From: Nevskia sp. | GTDB lineage: Bacteria; Pseudomonadota; Gammaproteobacteria; Nevskiales; Nevskiaceae | DNA: 64,000 nucleotides | Direction of reading: 5' to 3' | Assembly: GCA_021732745.1 (NCBI GenBank) | Contig: JAKFUK010000004.1 | Coordinates: 248,001 to 312,000, forward strand | Shown: in pieces, positions 17,511 through 27,407 of the stretch | How the letters are laid out: every line of letters begins with the position of its first letter | Numbering within the stretch: the first letter of the stretch is position 1 | Translations under genes and position numbers: made by a program | Notes under the pieces: model-generated | Database searches by the model: none | What the model saw: the letters and a program-made list of their open reading frames with translations, nothing else | Told to the model about the DNA's origin: nothing

Positions 17511-18656
17511 ATGGCCGATCTTGCCGCTGCTGCTGACCCTGTCCTGTTCCGCGTCATCGAAGCCGCCAACGGCCGCCGCATCGGCATCGCCACGCTGAAC
17601 AGCGAAAAGACGCTGCACGCGATCGGCCTGCCGATGATTCGTCCGCTCGATGCGCAATTGCGGGTATGGGCCGCCGATCCGGCAATCGCCTGCGTGGTGC
17701 TGCAAGCTGCGGGCGACAAGGCCTTCAGCGCCGGTGGCGATGTGAAGACGCTGGCGAAAGCCGTTCGTGACGCCGCACCCGGAACCTTCCCGAACCCGGC
17801 AGCGCTGGCCTTCTTCACCGAGGAATACCGGCTCGATCACCGGATTCACGTCTACCCCAAGCCGCTGCTGTGCTGGGGCAGCGGCATCGTCATGGGCGGC
17901 GGCATGGGCTTGTTCGTCGGCGCCAGTCACCGGGTGGTGACCGAGACCACGCGCGCCGCGATGCCGGAAATCGCCATCGGCCTGTTCCCGGATGTCGGCG
18001 GCAGCTGGTTCCTGCCGAAGCTCGGCACCAAGGCGGGCCTGTTCGCAGCCCTGACCGGCGCGCCGTTGAACGGGGCCGATCTGCTGGCGGCGGGCCTCGC
18101 CGATTTCGGTCTGCGGCAGGCGGATCGCGACGCGGTGCTGGCTTCGCTGACCGCCATCGACTGGACCGGCGATGCGGCGGCCGACCGCATGGCGCTATCG
18201 GCTGTGCTGGCGGCGCATGCCGAGGCCGCGGCTGGCTTGCTGCCGCCATCGAAACTGGCGGCGCAGGCTGCTGCCATCGACGCCATGTGTGCCGGCGATT
18301 CGTTCGCGACCGTGGTGGCCGCGATCACCGGCTACGCGGGCGATGACGTCTGGCTGCAGAAAGCCGCCGCCGCGCTGAAAGCCGGCTCGCCGACCACCGC
18401 CGCGCTGGTCTGGGCGGTGCGAGCGCGCGCCGCCGGGCTGTCGCTAGCCGAGGTGTTCCGCATGGAGCTGTGCATCGCCCTGCATTGCTGCGCCAACCCG
18501 GATTTCCCGGAAGGCGTGCGGGCGCTGCTGATCGACAAGGACCACGCGCCGCAGTGGTCACCTGCCGGGCTTGCAGAGATCGATCCGGCCCTGATCGCCG
18601 CGTATTTCGATGCCCCGGGCTGGGCCGCGCATCCGCTGGCCGATCTCGCCGTCTGA
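17511..18656 (+). CDS. 3-hydroxyisobutyryl-CoA hydrolase / enoyl-CoA hydratase family
   Basis: A 381-residue crotonase-fold protein of the HIBCH group, which releases 3-hydroxyisobutyrate from its CoA ester in valine breakdown. The oxyanion-hole segments are DKAFSAGGDVKTL (residues 69-81) and GIVMGGGMGLFVGASH near 125, followed by the subgroup mark AIGLFPDVGGSWFLPKL near 155. The length exceeds that of plain enoyl-CoA hydratases (about 260) and fits HIBCH (350-385). ATG 17511 is chosen because earlier codons run into the LysR remnant. It supports an isobutyryl-CoA route with mmsA. Confidence 0.85.
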   Translation: MADLAAAADPVLFRVIEAANGRRIGIATLNSEKTLHAIGLPMIRPLDAQLRVWAADPAIACVVLQAAGDKAFSAGGDVKTLAKAVRDAAPGTFPNPAALAFFTEEYRLDHRIHVYPKPLLCWGSGIVMGGGMGLFVGASHRVVTETTRAAMPEIAIGLFPDVGGSWFLPKLGTKAGLFAALTGAPLNGADLLAAGLADFGLRQADRDAVLASLTAIDWTGDAAADRMALSAVLAAHAEAAAGLLPPSKLAAQAAAIDAMCAGDSFATVVAAITGYAGDDVWLQKAAAALKAGSPTTAALVWAVRARAAGLSLAEVFRMELCIALHCCANPDFPEGVRALLIDKDHAPQWSPAGLAEIDPALIAAYFDAPGWAAHPLADLAV

Positions 18657-18815
18657 TCGGCGTTTCGCAGCACCGGGGCACGGCAAGCGGTCCCGCGAAA
18701 TGTTTTCCGCCGAGATGCGAGGCCCCTCGCATTTCGGGCCGGTCACGGCGCGGCGACTCGCTTTTAATGCAGGCACGTCGATCCGACGCCGCACCGCCTG
18801 CCTCCGGAGACCGCC

Positions 18816-19742
18816 ATGCGTGCTGCCCACTTCCGCCTGCCCCTTGCCCCTCACGCTGCCCTTTTTCCGACGGCTGTCCCAGCCGGGTCGCCGCCGCCGC
18901 GAATGCCGGAAAGCGCCTCCCGGCGCGACGTGGCGATCGACTGGACGCGCTGCGATTTCAGCCACGGTCACGAGGGCGGCCGTGTCACTTCGCACTTCTT
19001 CAATGCGCTGTCGCTGTTCTTCCCGCTCGGCGAAAAGTTCTTCGTCCACAGCGTGCGTCATTACCGCCATGCGATCCGCGACCCGCGACTGGCGCGGGAC
19101 GTCACCGTGTTCATCGGCCAGGAAGCGATGCACTCGCGCGAGCATCGCGAATACGTCGAGGCCATGCGCACGCAGGGCCATGACCCCGATGCCTGCGACG
19201 TGCGCCTGCTGGATCGGCCGCTGGAAGACGTGACCCCGGAGGAACGGCTGGCGATCACCGCCGCAATGGAGCATTTCACTGCGGCCTTGAGCCGCTCGAT
19301 GCTGCTGACCCCCAACTTCGAGCAGGCCCCGGAACTGCGCAAGCTCTGGGTCTGGCATGCCTGCGAAGAACTGGAGCACAAGTCGGTCGCCTTCGACGTG
19401 TTCCGCGAACAGATCGGCGGCGGCTGGCGCGGCTACCGGATGCGTTGCGTCGCCGCCGTCACTGCCAGCCGGCTGTTCCTGCCGCAGTTGCTGGCCAACC
19501 ACGCCCGGCTGCTGCAAGCCGACACCGGCTGGAGCCTGCTTCGCTGTCGCTGGGCCGCGTTCCGCCACGCCTGGCTGCTGCCGGGCGTGCTGCTGCGGCT
19601 GCTGCCGGACTTCCTGCGCTGGTTCAGGCCCGGCTTTGATCCGGCCGACGATGACGACCGCGCGCTGCTGGCCCGCATCCAGGCCGATCCGCTGCTGCGT
19701 CCGGTGTTCGCCCATGACGACAGCCGGGTGAGCGGGTCATGA
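18816..19742 (+). CDS. Predicted metal-dependent hydrolase (ferritin-like, PF10118 type)
   Basis: A 308-residue protein of the COG3687/PF10118 family of membrane-associated, probably diiron proteins. Metal-ligand candidates are in FIGQEAMHSREH near residue 110 and HACEELEHKSVAFD near 185, a pair of ExxH motifs on helices. Hydrophobic stretches follow (SRLFLPQLLANHARLL; LLPGVLLRLLPDFL). Family function is unproven despite the name. The gene ends in a four-base overlap with the YbgC-like gene. The 159-base gap upstream holds only a short hairpin (ATGCGAGG/CCTCGCAT at 18715-18732). Confidence 0.75.
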   Translation: MRAAHFRLPLAPHAALFPTAVPAGSPPPRMPESASRRDVAIDWTRCDFSHGHEGGRVTSHFFNALSLFFPLGEKFFVHSVRHYRHAIRDPRLARDVTVFIGQEAMHSREHREYVEAMRTQGHDPDACDVRLLDRPLEDVTPEERLAITAAMEHFTAALSRSMLLTPNFEQAPELRKLWVWHACEELEHKSVAFDVFREQIGGGWRGYRMRCVAAVTASRLFLPQLLANHARLLQADTGWSLLRCRWAAFRHAWLLPGVLLRLLPDFLRWFRPGFDPADDDDRALLARIQADPLLRPVFAHDDSRVSGS

Positions 19743-20155
19743 CGACCGCGCCCGATCAGAAGGTCAGGGTCCAGTACGCGGATACCGACGCCGGCGGCGT
19801 CGTCCATCATGCCGCCTGCCTGCGCTGGTTCGAGGCGGCGCGTGCGGAATGGCTGGGGGCACACGGCATCGAGGCTGCCGCCCTGCATCGCGACAGCGGG
19901 CTTGTGCTGGCGATCACCGCCGTGCAGATCGCCTTCAAGCGCCCGGCGATGCTCGACGACCGGCTGCTGATCCAAACCCGCGTGCTGACCGTTGGTCGCA
20001 GTTCGATCGAACTCGGTCAGCAGGCCATGATCGACGGCGTCCCCTGCATCGACAGCCGGTTCTCGCTGGTCTGCGTCGATGTCCGGCAGGGTCGCCCGGC
20101 GCGCTTGCCGGACACCCTGACCGATGCCGGCGCTCAGAACCCGGTCAGCGGATAA
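19739..20155 (+). CDS. YbgC/4-hydroxybenzoyl-CoA thioesterase-like hotdog protein
   Basis: A 138-residue hotdog-fold acyl-CoA thioesterase. The YADTDAGGVVHHAACLRWFEAARAE stretch (part; residues 13-37) carries the catalytic Asp17 and the GVV-H motif of the YbgC/4HBT group. The start overlaps the upstream hydrolase gene by four bases. The last 22 bases overlap the 3' end of the opposing membrane-protein gene. Short-chain or aromatic acyl-CoA esters are likely substrates. Confidence 0.85.
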   Translation: MTTAPDQKVRVQYADTDAGGVVHHAACLRWFEAARAEWLGAHGIEAAALHRDSGLVLAITAVQIAFKRPAMLDDRLLIQTRVLTVGRSSIELGQQAMIDGVPCIDSRFSLVCVDVRQGRPARLPDTLTDAGAQNPVSG

Positions 20156-20484
20156 AGCAGGTACAGCCCGAGTGCCGCCACGCTGCCATGCCCGGCGATC
20201 AGGATCAGCGGGGTTGCGCCCTTGAACAGCACGCGGAACAGCAGCAGGCCGCCGGCCAGACCGCTGACGAACACGATCAAGGCCCACCAGGCCGCTTCCG
20301 GCGTGGCATCGCCCCCTTGCAGGTTGGCGTAGAACAGCAGGCCGCAGGCCGCCAGCCCGCCGATGCCGTGGCCCGGACCCATGAAGGACGGCGGGCTTTT
20401 GCCGAAGGCGATGATCGCGGCCATGGTCAGACCGCCGGCGGCGATCGCGGCGAACAGCAGAAATGCGATTTGCGTGAATGACAT
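20134..20484 (-). CDS. Small integral membrane protein, four helices
   Basis: A 116-residue very hydrophobic protein with four predicted spans (about residues 4-26, 40-55, 62-83 and 90-112). The start at ATG 20484 is preceded by GGGAGAG. The frame open to 20631 adds a charged, non-homologous stretch and is not used. I do not recognise the family. It converges on and overlaps the thioesterase gene by 22 bases and is the gene next downstream of the class II aldolase gene on the same strand. Confidence 0.65.
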   Translation of the reverse strand: MSFTQIAFLLFAAIAAGGLTMAAIIAFGKSPPSFMGPGHGIGGLAACGLLFYANLQGGDATPEAAWWALIVFVSGLAGGLLLFRVLFKGATPLILIAGHGSVAALGLYLLYPLTGF

Positions 20485-20582
20485 GGTTCTCTCCCTTGCG
20501 GTGACGATGAAGCCCGTTCTTCGCGGGCGTGGATGAATTCTGTACCGCCTGCCGAGCCACTGACCCGGCAACAAGTCGGGGG

Positions 20583-21314
20583 TCAGACCGGGTCGACGGT
20601 TTCCGGATCGCCAAACGTCAGGTGTTCCCACATGCGTTCATAGACGCGGCCGGCGACCACCTGCCGGGCGATGGTTTCGTCTCGCGAGAGCAGCGTGTGA
20701 TCGCCGTCCTGGCCGAGGTTCATCAGTCCGGTTTCGACCCGCGCGGCTTCCTCCAGAAACCACGACAGCGCCACCGCTTCGATGAGATTGGCACCGACCA
20801 CCACTGCGCCGTTGGCCCGCATCACCAGCGCATTGCCGGCACCGAGCGTGTCGGCCAGACGGGCGGCGGCGGCATCGTCGCGCAGCAGGCGCGGATCATC
20901 CCAGAGCACTGGGCCGGAACCGTCCGGCTTGGCGAAATAGGCGCCGAAGCCGTGCCGCGCACGCGGCGTGCGCTTGAGCAGCGCCAGCAGGCCGGTTTGC
21001 TGCGGCATGATCCGGCAGATCGCGCCGACATCGGCTCTACGCGCATAGACCTGCTGATGAATGCGCACCTCGCCGAGCACGCCATCCGGCAACGGCCCGC
21101 TGGTGCGGACCACGGTGCCGGTGTCGGTCGGCAGCAGCGCGCCCATCGGCTTCGCGGTGCAGACCAGAAAGTGCTCGGCATCGAGCCGGACGCTGCAATG
21201 CCCGTAGGCGTGAACGAGTCCGCTGCGGCCCAGCGCGCGAGCGGCCTGGCGCAGTGCGCGTTCGGTGTTTTCAGTTGCGACGGGGGTGTTCGGGGGCGTG
21301 CTCACGACATTCAT
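20583..21314 (-). CDS. Class II aldolase/adducin-family protein, candidate ring-cleavage-product decarboxylase
   Basis: A 243-residue member of the class II aldolase/adducin fold, with ARALGRSGLVHAYGHCSVRL near residue 30 (the usual G-N-x-S-x-R loop, here GHCSVR) and a GEVRIHQQVYARR segment near 85 where the family has its zinc histidines; only one of the usual H-x-H pair is seen. It is divergent from the cmt-like operon across a 366-base gap. The CmtD decarboxylase of p-cumate breakdown belongs, as I recall, to this fold, so removal of the carboxyl from the cleaved ring is a reasonable inferred role. ATG 21314 follows AGGAA; a TTG lies five codons upstream. Confidence 0.72.
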   Translation of the reverse strand: MNVVSTPPNTPVATENTERALRQAARALGRSGLVHAYGHCSVRLDAEHFLVCTAKPMGALLPTDTGTVVRTSGPLPDGVLGEVRIHQQVYARRADVGAICRIMPQQTGLLALLKRTPRARHGFGAYFAKPDGSGPVLWDDPRLLRDDAAAARLADTLGAGNALVMRANGAVVVGANLIEAVALSWFLEEAARVETGLMNLGQDGDHTLLSRDETIARQVVAGRVYERMWEHLTFGDPETVDPV

Positions 21315-21388
21315 TTCCTGACCGATCAAGAGGTTCGAATCGCAACTTACAATCCGTACAGCCGGAATGTTGAAAGCTGCGTCGCGAG

Positions 21389-21405
21389 ATAGTACGGTAC
21401 CTGCC
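21389..21405. promoter_or_regulatory. Operator-like motif, site A (GATAGTACGGTACC)
   Basis: ATAGTACGGTACC stands between the divergent class II aldolase gene and the second aromatic operon. Thirteen bases (GATAGTACGGTAC, 21388-21400) are identical to site B at 42146-42158, but the right half of the motif is degenerate here. It is the weakest of the four sites. Confidence 0.45.
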
Positions 21406-21430
21406 TGAGCGGTGGCGAGATGGGAAGAAC

Positions 21431-21640
21431 ATCAAAAGCAACCGTTCAACGCAAAGGCGCAAAGAACGGCAAAGACGAGGACGCAAAGGAAAGCCAAGAA
21501 AGGAAAGCCAGAAGAGAAGGACAAGGATTGGGGTGAAAGCCTGCCTGCCGTTTCGATTGCTTTTCTTTCTGTCGCTGTTCTTTCTTTGTCGTTCTTTGCG
21601 TCCTTTTTGTCCCCTTTGCGCCTTTGCGTTGAACTTTTGA
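21431..21640. repeat. Long inverted repeat, family R5
   Basis: Perfect 20-bp arms TTCAACGCAAAGGCGCAAAG (21445-21464) and its complement (21614-21633), with further partial pairing outside (ATCAAAAG/CTTTTGAT), enclose about 150 purine-skewed bases. A similar but shorter unit lies at 63151-63252. It fills the leader region upstream of dmpF copy 2, so a transcript starting at site A would carry this stem. Confidence 0.8.
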
Positions 21641-21680
21641 TTTTGCTGTCGCCGTGGCAAGACCAACGAGACAAAACGAC

Positions 21681-22589
21681 ATGAGCCAGAAGATCCGCTG
21701 CGCGATCATCGGCCCCGGCAACATCGGGACCGACCTGCTGTACAAGCTGAAGCGTTCGGCTGTGCTGGAGCCGGTGTGGATGGTCGGCGTCGACCCGGAA
21801 TCGGAAGGTCTGGCCCGCGCTCGCGAGCACGGCCTGAAGACGACTTCCGACGGTGTCGCCGGAATGCTGCCCCACGTGCTGGCCGACGGCGTGCAGATCG
21901 CCTTCGACGCGACCTCCGCCTACGTCCACAAGGCCAACTCCGATCAGCTCACCGCGCTCGGCGTGCTGATGATCGACCTGACGCCAGCGGCGATCGGCCC
22001 GTTCTGCGTGCCGCCGATCAACCTGAAGCGCCACGCCGGCAGCGGCGAGCGCAACGTCAACATGGTCACTTGCGGCGGCCAGGCGACGATCCCGATGGTC
22101 TACGCGGTGTCGCGCGTGCAGCCGGTCAAGTACGCCGAGATCGTGGCGACGGTGGCTTCCAAGTCGATCGGCCCGGGCACCCGCAAGAACATCGACGAAT
22201 TCACCCGCACCACGGCGGCCGCCGTGAGGATCGTCGGCGGTGCCGAGCGCGGCAAGGCGATCATCATCGTCAATCCGGCCGAGCCGCCCTTGATCATGCG
22301 CGACACCGTGCACTGCCTGACGGTCGATGCGCCTAAGCAGAAAGAGATCGAGGAATCGGTGCGCGACATGCTTGCCGAAGTGCAGAAGTACGTCCCCGGC
22401 TATCGCGTGATGAACGGACCGGTGTTCGACGGCAACCGCGTCACCACCTTCCTGCAGGTCGAAGGCCTCGGCGACTACCTGCCGAAGTACGCCGGCAACC
22501 TCGACATCATGACCGCGGCTGCCGCGCGCACCGCCGAGATGTTCGCCGAAGAAATCCTTGCCGGCCGCCTTGCGCCGGCCGCCGCCTGA
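21681..22589 (+). CDS. dmpF: Acetaldehyde dehydrogenase (acylating), second copy
   Basis: A 302-residue paralogue of the enzyme at 4825-5742, with the same Rossmann motif ([12 protein letters not shown]), nucleophile segment ([11 protein letters not shown]) and closing [20 protein letters not shown] region. It is the first gene of the cmt-like operon and is followed after 14 bases by its aldolase partner. In the p-cumate pathway this step corresponds to the enzyme making acetyl-CoA. ATG 21681 was chosen over a frame opening at 21654. Confidence 0.95.
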   Translation: MSQKIRCAIIGPGNIGTDLLYKLKRSAVLEPVWMVGVDPESEGLARAREHGLKTTSDGVAGMLPHVLADGVQIAFDATSAYVHKANSDQLTALGVLMIDLTPAAIGPFCVPPINLKRHAGSGERNVNMVTCGGQATIPMVYAVSRVQPVKYAEIVATVASKSIGPGTRKNIDEFTRTTAAAVRIVGGAERGKAIIIVNPAEPPLIMRDTVHCLTVDAPKQKEIEESVRDMLAEVQKYVPGYRVMNGPVFDGNRVTTFLQVEGLGDYLPKYAGNLDIMTAAAARTAEMFAEEILAGRLAPAAA

Positions 22590-22603
22590 AGGACAAGACG
22601 CCC

Positions 22604-23638
22604 ATGAATCTGAAAGGCATTGCAGTCAAGACGCATGACATGTCGCTGCGCGACGGCATGCACCCGAAGCGTCACCAGATCAGCATCGAGCAGATGCAGA
22701 AGATCGCCACCGGCCTCGACGCCGCTGGCGTGCCGCTGATCGAAGTCACCCACGGCGATGGCCTCGGTGGCGGTTCGGTGAACTACGGTTTCGCGGCGGC
22801 CAGCGACGAGGAATATCTTCGCGCGGTGATTCCGCTGCTGAAGAATGCCAAGGTCTCGGCCCTGCTGATTCCGGGCATCGGCACCGTCGATGACCTGAAG
22901 GTCGCCGCCGACTGCGGCATCCATACCGTCAGAGTCGCCACCCACTGCACCGAAGCCGATGTCAGCGAGCAGCACATCGTCGCCGGCCGAAAGCTGAACC
23001 TGGACACAGTCGGCTTCCTGATGATGGCGCACATGTCCGAACCGGAAGCGCTGCTCAAGCAGGCGCGGCTGATGGAGTCCTATGGCGCCCAGACCATCTA
23101 CGTCACCGACTCGGCCGGCTACATGCTGCCGGACGACGTCAGCGCAAGGATCGGCCATCTGCGCCAGCACCTGAACCCGGAAACCGAACTCGGCTTCCAC
23201 GGCCACCACAACATGGCGATGGGCGTGTCGAACTCGCTCGCTGCCATCGAAGCCGGTGCCCGCCGCATCGACTGCGCCTGCGGCGGCATGGGTGCCGGAG
23301 CTGGCAACACGCCGCTGGAAGTGTTCATCGCGGTGGCCAACCGGATGGGCATCGAGACCGGGGTCGATCTGTTCAAGGTCACCGATGTCGCCGAAGACCT
23401 GGTCACGCCGATTCTCGACTTCCCGGTCCGCATCGACCGCAACTCGCTGACCCTGGGCTATGCCGGCGTCTATTCGAGCTTCCTGCTGTTCGCCCGCCGG
23501 GCCGAGGCCAAGTACGGCGTGCCGGCGCGGGAAATCCTGATCGAACTGGGCAGGCTCAAGATGGTCGGCGGTCAGGAAGACATGATCGAGGACACCGCCA
23601 TCAACATGGCGCGCGCCCGTGGTCTGCTCGCTGCCTGA
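22604..23638 (+). CDS. dmpG: 4-hydroxy-2-oxovalerate aldolase, second copy
   Basis: A 344-residue DRE-TIM aldolase with [18 protein letters not shown] near residue 7, [14 protein letters not shown] near 200 and [13 protein letters not shown] near 228, paralogous to 3740-4810. It converts 4-hydroxy-2-oxovalerate to pyruvate and acetaldehyde for the dehydrogenase just upstream. The two DmpG copies clearly differ in many positions, so they were probably acquired with their own operons rather than by recent duplication. Confidence 0.95.
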   Translation: MNLKGIAVKTHDMSLRDGMHPKRHQISIEQMQKIATGLDAAGVPLIEVTHGDGLGGGSVNYGFAAASDEEYLRAVIPLLKNAKVSALLIPGIGTVDDLKVAADCGIHTVRVATHCTEADVSEQHIVAGRKLNLDTVGFLMMAHMSEPEALLKQARLMESYGAQTIYVTDSAGYMLPDDVSARIGHLRQHLNPETELGFHGHHNMAMGVSNSLAAIEAGARRIDCACGGMGAGAGNTPLEVFIAVANRMGIETGVDLFKVTDVAEDLVTPILDFPVRIDRNSLTLGYAGVYSSFLLFARRAEAKYGVPAREILIELGRLKMVGGQEDMIEDTAINMARARGLLAA

Positions 23639-23642
23639 TCGC

Positions 23643-25349
23643 GTGAACAAGGCCACCACCACCTTCCGCGCGGCCCGCGACCTGTTGTTGCGCCACCGCA
23701 GCGACTACGCGTCCGCGATGCGCGAGTTCGCGTGGCCGCAGCTGCCCAGCTTCAACTGGGCGCTCGATCACTTCGACGATCTGGCGCGCGGCAACCACGG
23801 CACGGCGCTGTGGATCGTCGACGATCAGGGCGCGGAGCTGAAGCTCAGCTTCGATGAACTACGCGTCGCATCCGACCGCACGGCGAACTGGCTGCGTTCG
23901 CTCGGCGTGCAGCGCGGCGACCGCCTGCTGGTGATGCTGCCGAACCGGGTCGAGCTGTGGGAAGTGATGCTGGCCGCGATCAAGCTCGGCGCGGTGCTGG
24001 CACCGGCGACCCAGATCCTGTCGGTCGCCGACCTTCAGGACCGCATCGAGCGCGGCGAGATGCGGGCGGTGATCTGCGATCACGGCAGCACGCCCAAGTT
24101 CGAGGGCATCGCCGACGGAAGACTCAAGATCGTCATCGGTGGCGAGGCCGCAGGCTGGACTTCGTACGCCGAGGCCGCGAGCGCATCGGCCGCGTACACG
24201 CCGGATCGGGCAACGAAAGGCGATGACCCCTGCGTCGTCTACTTCACCTCCGGCACCACCTCGAAACCGAAGATGGTGCTGCACACCCAGACCAGCTACC
24301 CGGTCGGCCATCTGAGCACGATGTACTGGCTGGGCCTGCAAGTGGGCGATGTGCATCTGAACATCAGCTCGCCGGGCTGGGCCAAGCACGCCTGGAGCTG
24401 TTTCTTCGCGCCCTGGCAGGTCGGGGCGACGGTGTTCATCTACAACCAAGGGCGCTTCGATGCGGCCCGGACTTTGGCGACCATCGCCCGCTGCGGCGTC
24501 ACCAGCCTGTGTGCCCCGCCCACCGCCTGGCGTTCGCTGATCCTTGAAGATCTGAAGGCCTGGCCGGTGCGCCTGCGCGAGCTGACCAGCGCAGGTGAGC
24601 CGCTGAATCCGGAAGTGATCGAGCAAGTGAAAGCGGCCTGGGGCCTCACTATCCGCGAAGGCTTCGGCCAGACCGAATCGACCGCGATGCTCGGCAATCC
24701 GCCGGGCCAGCCGGTGCGCTACGGGTCGATGGGCCGGCCGCTGCCGGGGTACCAGATCGACTTGCTCGATCTCGATGGCAAGGCAGCGAAGGAAGGCGAG
24801 ATTTCGGTGCGGCTGGAGCCACGCCCCACCGCGATCATGGCCGGCTATGCCGGTGATGCAGCGAAGACGCAGAAAGCACTCGGCGGCTCGCACTACGGCA
24901 CCGCCGATGTCGCGGCGATCGATGCCGATGGTTATTACTGGTACGTCGGCCGCACCGACGACGTGTTCAAGAGCTCGGACTACCGCATCTCGCCGTTCGA
25001 GCTGGAAAGTGCCTTGATCGAGCATCCGGCCGTTGCCGAAGCGGCCGTGTTCGAAAGCCCGGACCCGAAGCGCCTTAGCGTGCCCAAGGCCTGCGTGATC
25101 CTCGCCCCCGGCTTTGATCCGACTGCGGACACCGCGAAAGCGATCCTGTTGTTCGCCCGTGGTCGTCTCGCGCCGTACCAGAAGATTCGCGTGCTGGAAT
25201 TCTGCGAGCTGCCGAAAACCGTTTCCGGCAAGGTCAAGCGCAACGAACTGCGCGCGACGGAAGCCGAACGTCGTGCATCCGGAACCCGGGGGCCGCACGA
25301 ATATCTTGAAGCCGATTTCCCCGAACTGCTGGACCCGCGACGCGCCTGA
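23643..25349 (+). CDS. AMP-forming acyl-CoA synthetase
   Basis: A 568-residue adenylate-forming ligase. It shows the phosphate-binding loop YFTSGTTSKPKMV near residue 200, EGFGQTEST near 340, the GRTDDVFKSSDYRISPFELE hinge region (about 440) and the C-terminal catalytic lysine motif PKTVSGKVKRNE near 525. Best resemblance is to medium- or short-chain acyl-CoA synthetases. The start is GTG 23643, four bases after the aldolase stop; ATG 23718 is an alternative. Its place inside the aromatic operon suggests activation of the acid released by the meta-cleavage hydrolase (isobutyrate if the substrate is p-cumate). Confidence 0.88.
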   Translation: MNKATTTFRAARDLLLRHRSDYASAMREFAWPQLPSFNWALDHFDDLARGNHGTALWIVDDQGAELKLSFDELRVASDRTANWLRSLGVQRGDRLLVMLPNRVELWEVMLAAIKLGAVLAPATQILSVADLQDRIERGEMRAVICDHGSTPKFEGIADGRLKIVIGGEAAGWTSYAEAASASAAYTPDRATKGDDPCVVYFTSGTTSKPKMVLHTQTSYPVGHLSTMYWLGLQVGDVHLNISSPGWAKHAWSCFFAPWQVGATVFIYNQGRFDAARTLATIARCGVTSLCAPPTAWRSLILEDLKAWPVRLRELTSAGEPLNPEVIEQVKAAWGLTIREGFGQTESTAMLGNPPGQPVRYGSMGRPLPGYQIDLLDLDGKAAKEGEISVRLEPRPTAIMAGYAGDAAKTQKALGGSHYGTADVAAIDADGYYWYVGRTDDVFKSSDYRISPFELESALIEHPAVAEAAVFESPDPKRLSVPKACVILAPGFDPTADTAKAILLFARGRLAPYQKIRVLEFCELPKTVSGKVKRNELRATEAERRASGTRGPHEYLEADFPELLDPRRA

Positions 25350-25391
25350 GTCCGCCACCTGCGCGAATCAACGTCTGAACTGGAAACTGCC

Positions 25392-26708
25392 ATGAACGCC
25401 CCCGTCAATCCCGATTCGAAGCCCATCCCGCTGTCCGAACTGCCGGTCGTCTGGACCGACAAGGAAAAGCATCGCTTCAAGGTGGCGCGGCGCAGCTTCG
25501 TCGATCCGGACATCCTGAAAACGGAGTACGAGACGATCTTCAGCAAATGCTGGCTCTATCTCGGCCATGAATCGGAGCTGGTCAAGCCGGGCGACTTCGT
25601 CACCCGCATCGTCGCCAAGCGCAGCATCCTGTTCACCCGGGATGCCAGCGGCAAGATCAAAGCGATGTTCAACACCTGTCCGCATCGCGGCGCCCAGGTC
25701 TGTCGCGAGCGCAAGGGCAACGCAAAGTCCTTTCAGTGCTTCTATCACGGCTGGGTGTTCGGCTCCGACGGCAAGCTCAAGAGCCAGCCGGGTGCCGAGT
25801 GCTATCCGGATGACTTCAATGCCGACGGCCAGGCCGATCTGGTGCCGGTGCCGCGTCTCGATTCCTATCGCGGCTTCTGGTTCATCTGCTTCGATGCCGG
25901 TGTCCAGTCGCTGCCGGATTATCTGGCTGGTGCCAAGGAGTGGATCGACATCGTCGCCGATCAGTCGGAAACCATGATGACCCTGGTCGGCGGCACACAG
26001 GAGTATCAGATCCGCGCCAACTGGAAGCTCTTGACCGAGAACTCGATCGACGGCTACCACGCGATCAACACCCATGCGACCTATGTCGATTACCTGAAGA
26101 ACTCGCAGGGTTCGATGAGCCCGGTGCCGTTCGATGGCACCGGCTACGACCTCGGCAACGGCCACGCGGTGATCGAATACCGCGCGCCCTGGGGCCGTCC
26201 GGTTGCCCAGTGGATTCCGCTGTGGGGCGAGGAAGGCAAGGTCGAGTTGGAGAAAGTCCACAACCGCTTGATTGAGCGGTTCGGGAAAGAGCGTGCCGAC
26301 CGCATCGCCTACTCCAATCGCAACATGTTCATTTTCCCGAATCTCGTCATCAACGACATCATGGCGATCACCGTGCGCACCTATTACCCGACCGCGCCGG
26401 ATGCGATGCAGGTGTTCGGCTGGGCGCTGGCGCCAAACGAGGAAAGCGCCTGGGCGCGCAAGTATCGGCTATCGAACTTCCTTGAGTTCCTTGGCCCGGG
26501 CGGCTTCGCGACGCCGGATGACGTCGAAGCGCTGGAGCAGTGCCAGCGCGGCTTCGAAGCCATGCTCGAAGCGCCGTGGAGCGACATTTCCAAGGGCATG
26601 AAGAAGGAAAAGGTCAACTACGACGACGAACTCCAGATGCGCTCGTTCTGGACCCAGTGGCAGGCCGCAACCAAGGCCACCGCCGCGCCGAAGGGAGGTG
26701 ACCGCTGA
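25392..26708 (+). CDS. Ring-hydroxylating dioxygenase, large (alpha) subunit, p-cumate type
   Basis: A 438-residue alpha subunit. Rieske ligands are Cys96, His98, Cys116 and His119 (CPHRG and CFYHGW). The catalytic iron site is in [13 protein letters not shown], with Asp220, His223 and His228. The size and the neighbouring beta subunit put it among alpha/beta aromatic dioxygenases acting on carboxylated rings. The surrounding genes match p-cumate 2,3-dioxygenase (CmtAb). It needs a ferredoxin, encoded at 29099-29413, and a reductase, which is absent from this operon. Confidence 0.9.
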   Translation: MNAPVNPDSKPIPLSELPVVWTDKEKHRFKVARRSFVDPDILKTEYETIFSKCWLYLGHESELVKPGDFVTRIVAKRSILFTRDASGKIKAMFNTCPHRGAQVCRERKGNAKSFQCFYHGWVFGSDGKLKSQPGAECYPDDFNADGQADLVPVPRLDSYRGFWFICFDAGVQSLPDYLAGAKEWIDIVADQSETMMTLVGGTQEYQIRANWKLLTENSIDGYHAINTHATYVDYLKNSQGSMSPVPFDGTGYDLGNGHAVIEYRAPWGRPVAQWIPLWGEEGKVELEKVHNRLIERFGKERADRIAYSNRNMFIFPNLVINDIMAITVRTYYPTAPDAMQVFGWALAPNEESAWARKYRLSNFLEFLGPGGFATPDDVEALEQCQRGFEAMLEAPWSDISKGMKKEKVNYDDELQMRSFWTQWQAATKATAAPKGGDR

Positions 26709-27208
26709 TGAGCACGCTGACCATCGCCACCGTGACCCGCGAGCAGGTCGAGGACTTCATGTTTCTCGAAGCGGAAATCCTCGATGAATGGCGCTTGAAG
26801 GAATGGCTGACCCTGTTCACCGCGGACGCCACCTACAACGTGCCGGCCACCGACGTCGCCGCGAATGCCTCGCCCGACAGCGCGCTGTTCTATGTCGCCG
26901 ACGATCGCTTCCGGCTTGAGCAGCGAGTCGAGCGCCTGCTGAAGCGCACCGCGCACGCCGAGTTTCCGCGCTCCAAGACCCGGCATCTGGTGTCGAATGT
27001 GCGCATTCGCAGCCGTTCGGAAACCGAGCTGGATGTCGGTGCTGCCGTGCTGACCTACCGGACCAAGATGGGGCTGACCGAAACCTACATCGGCAGCTAT
27101 CGCTACCGGCTGGTGGTACAGGACGGGAAGCTCTTGATCCACGAGAAGCGCTGCATTCTCGACATGGATGGGCTGAAGCCCAACGGGCGGATCAGCATCA
27201 TTCTTTGA
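26708..27208 (+). CDS. Ring-hydroxylating dioxygenase, small (beta) subunit
   Basis: A 166-residue cystatin-like beta subunit. It shows the usual start (EQVEDFMFLEAEILDEWRLKEW, in part), the ITADATY-like segment LFTADATYNVPATD near residue 40, and a C-terminal LLIHEKRCILDMDGL. The ATG overlaps the alpha-subunit stop by one base (TGATG), ensuring balanced synthesis. The beta subunit is structural and lacks metal ligands. Confidence 0.9.
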   Translation: MSTLTIATVTREQVEDFMFLEAEILDEWRLKEWLTLFTADATYNVPATDVAANASPDSALFYVADDRFRLEQRVERLLKRTAHAEFPRSKTRHLVSNVRIRSRSETELDVGAAVLTYRTKMGLTETYIGSYRYRLVVQDGKLLIHEKRCILDMDGLKPNGRISIIL

Positions 27209-27260
27209 GTCTTCAAGTGGCTCGAATGAATACGCTCTGCGGCCACTTCTTGCGATCAAG

Positions 27261-27362
27261 CCCTCTCCCCCCGGGAGAGGGTTGGGTGAGGGCGCTTCAG
27301 GTCTGGATGCGGTCAGCCGGAAGCGCCCCTCACCCCCAGCCCCTCTCCCGGTGGGAGAGGGG
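27261..27362. repeat. Intergenic palindromic repeat, family R1
   Basis: Hairpins CCCTCTCCC/GGGAGAGGG (27261-27281) and CCCCTCTCCC/GGGAGAGGGG (27340-27362) are inverted relative to each other (GGTTGGGTGAGGGCG against CGCCCCTCACCCCCAGCC). It resembles the unit at 1265-1372 and interrupts the operon between the beta-subunit and extradiol dioxygenase genes (199-base gap). Confidence 0.75.
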
Positions 27363-27407
27363 AGTTTCTATTTTCTTTGAGCCGTTCGGTACTTCGGAAC
27401 CTCGCGC

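Noticed and set aside
23619-23642. GTG 23619 as start of the acyl-CoA synthetase
   Set aside because: It lies inside the aldolase gene and adds eight residues without family support; GTG 23643 just after the aldolase stop is simpler.
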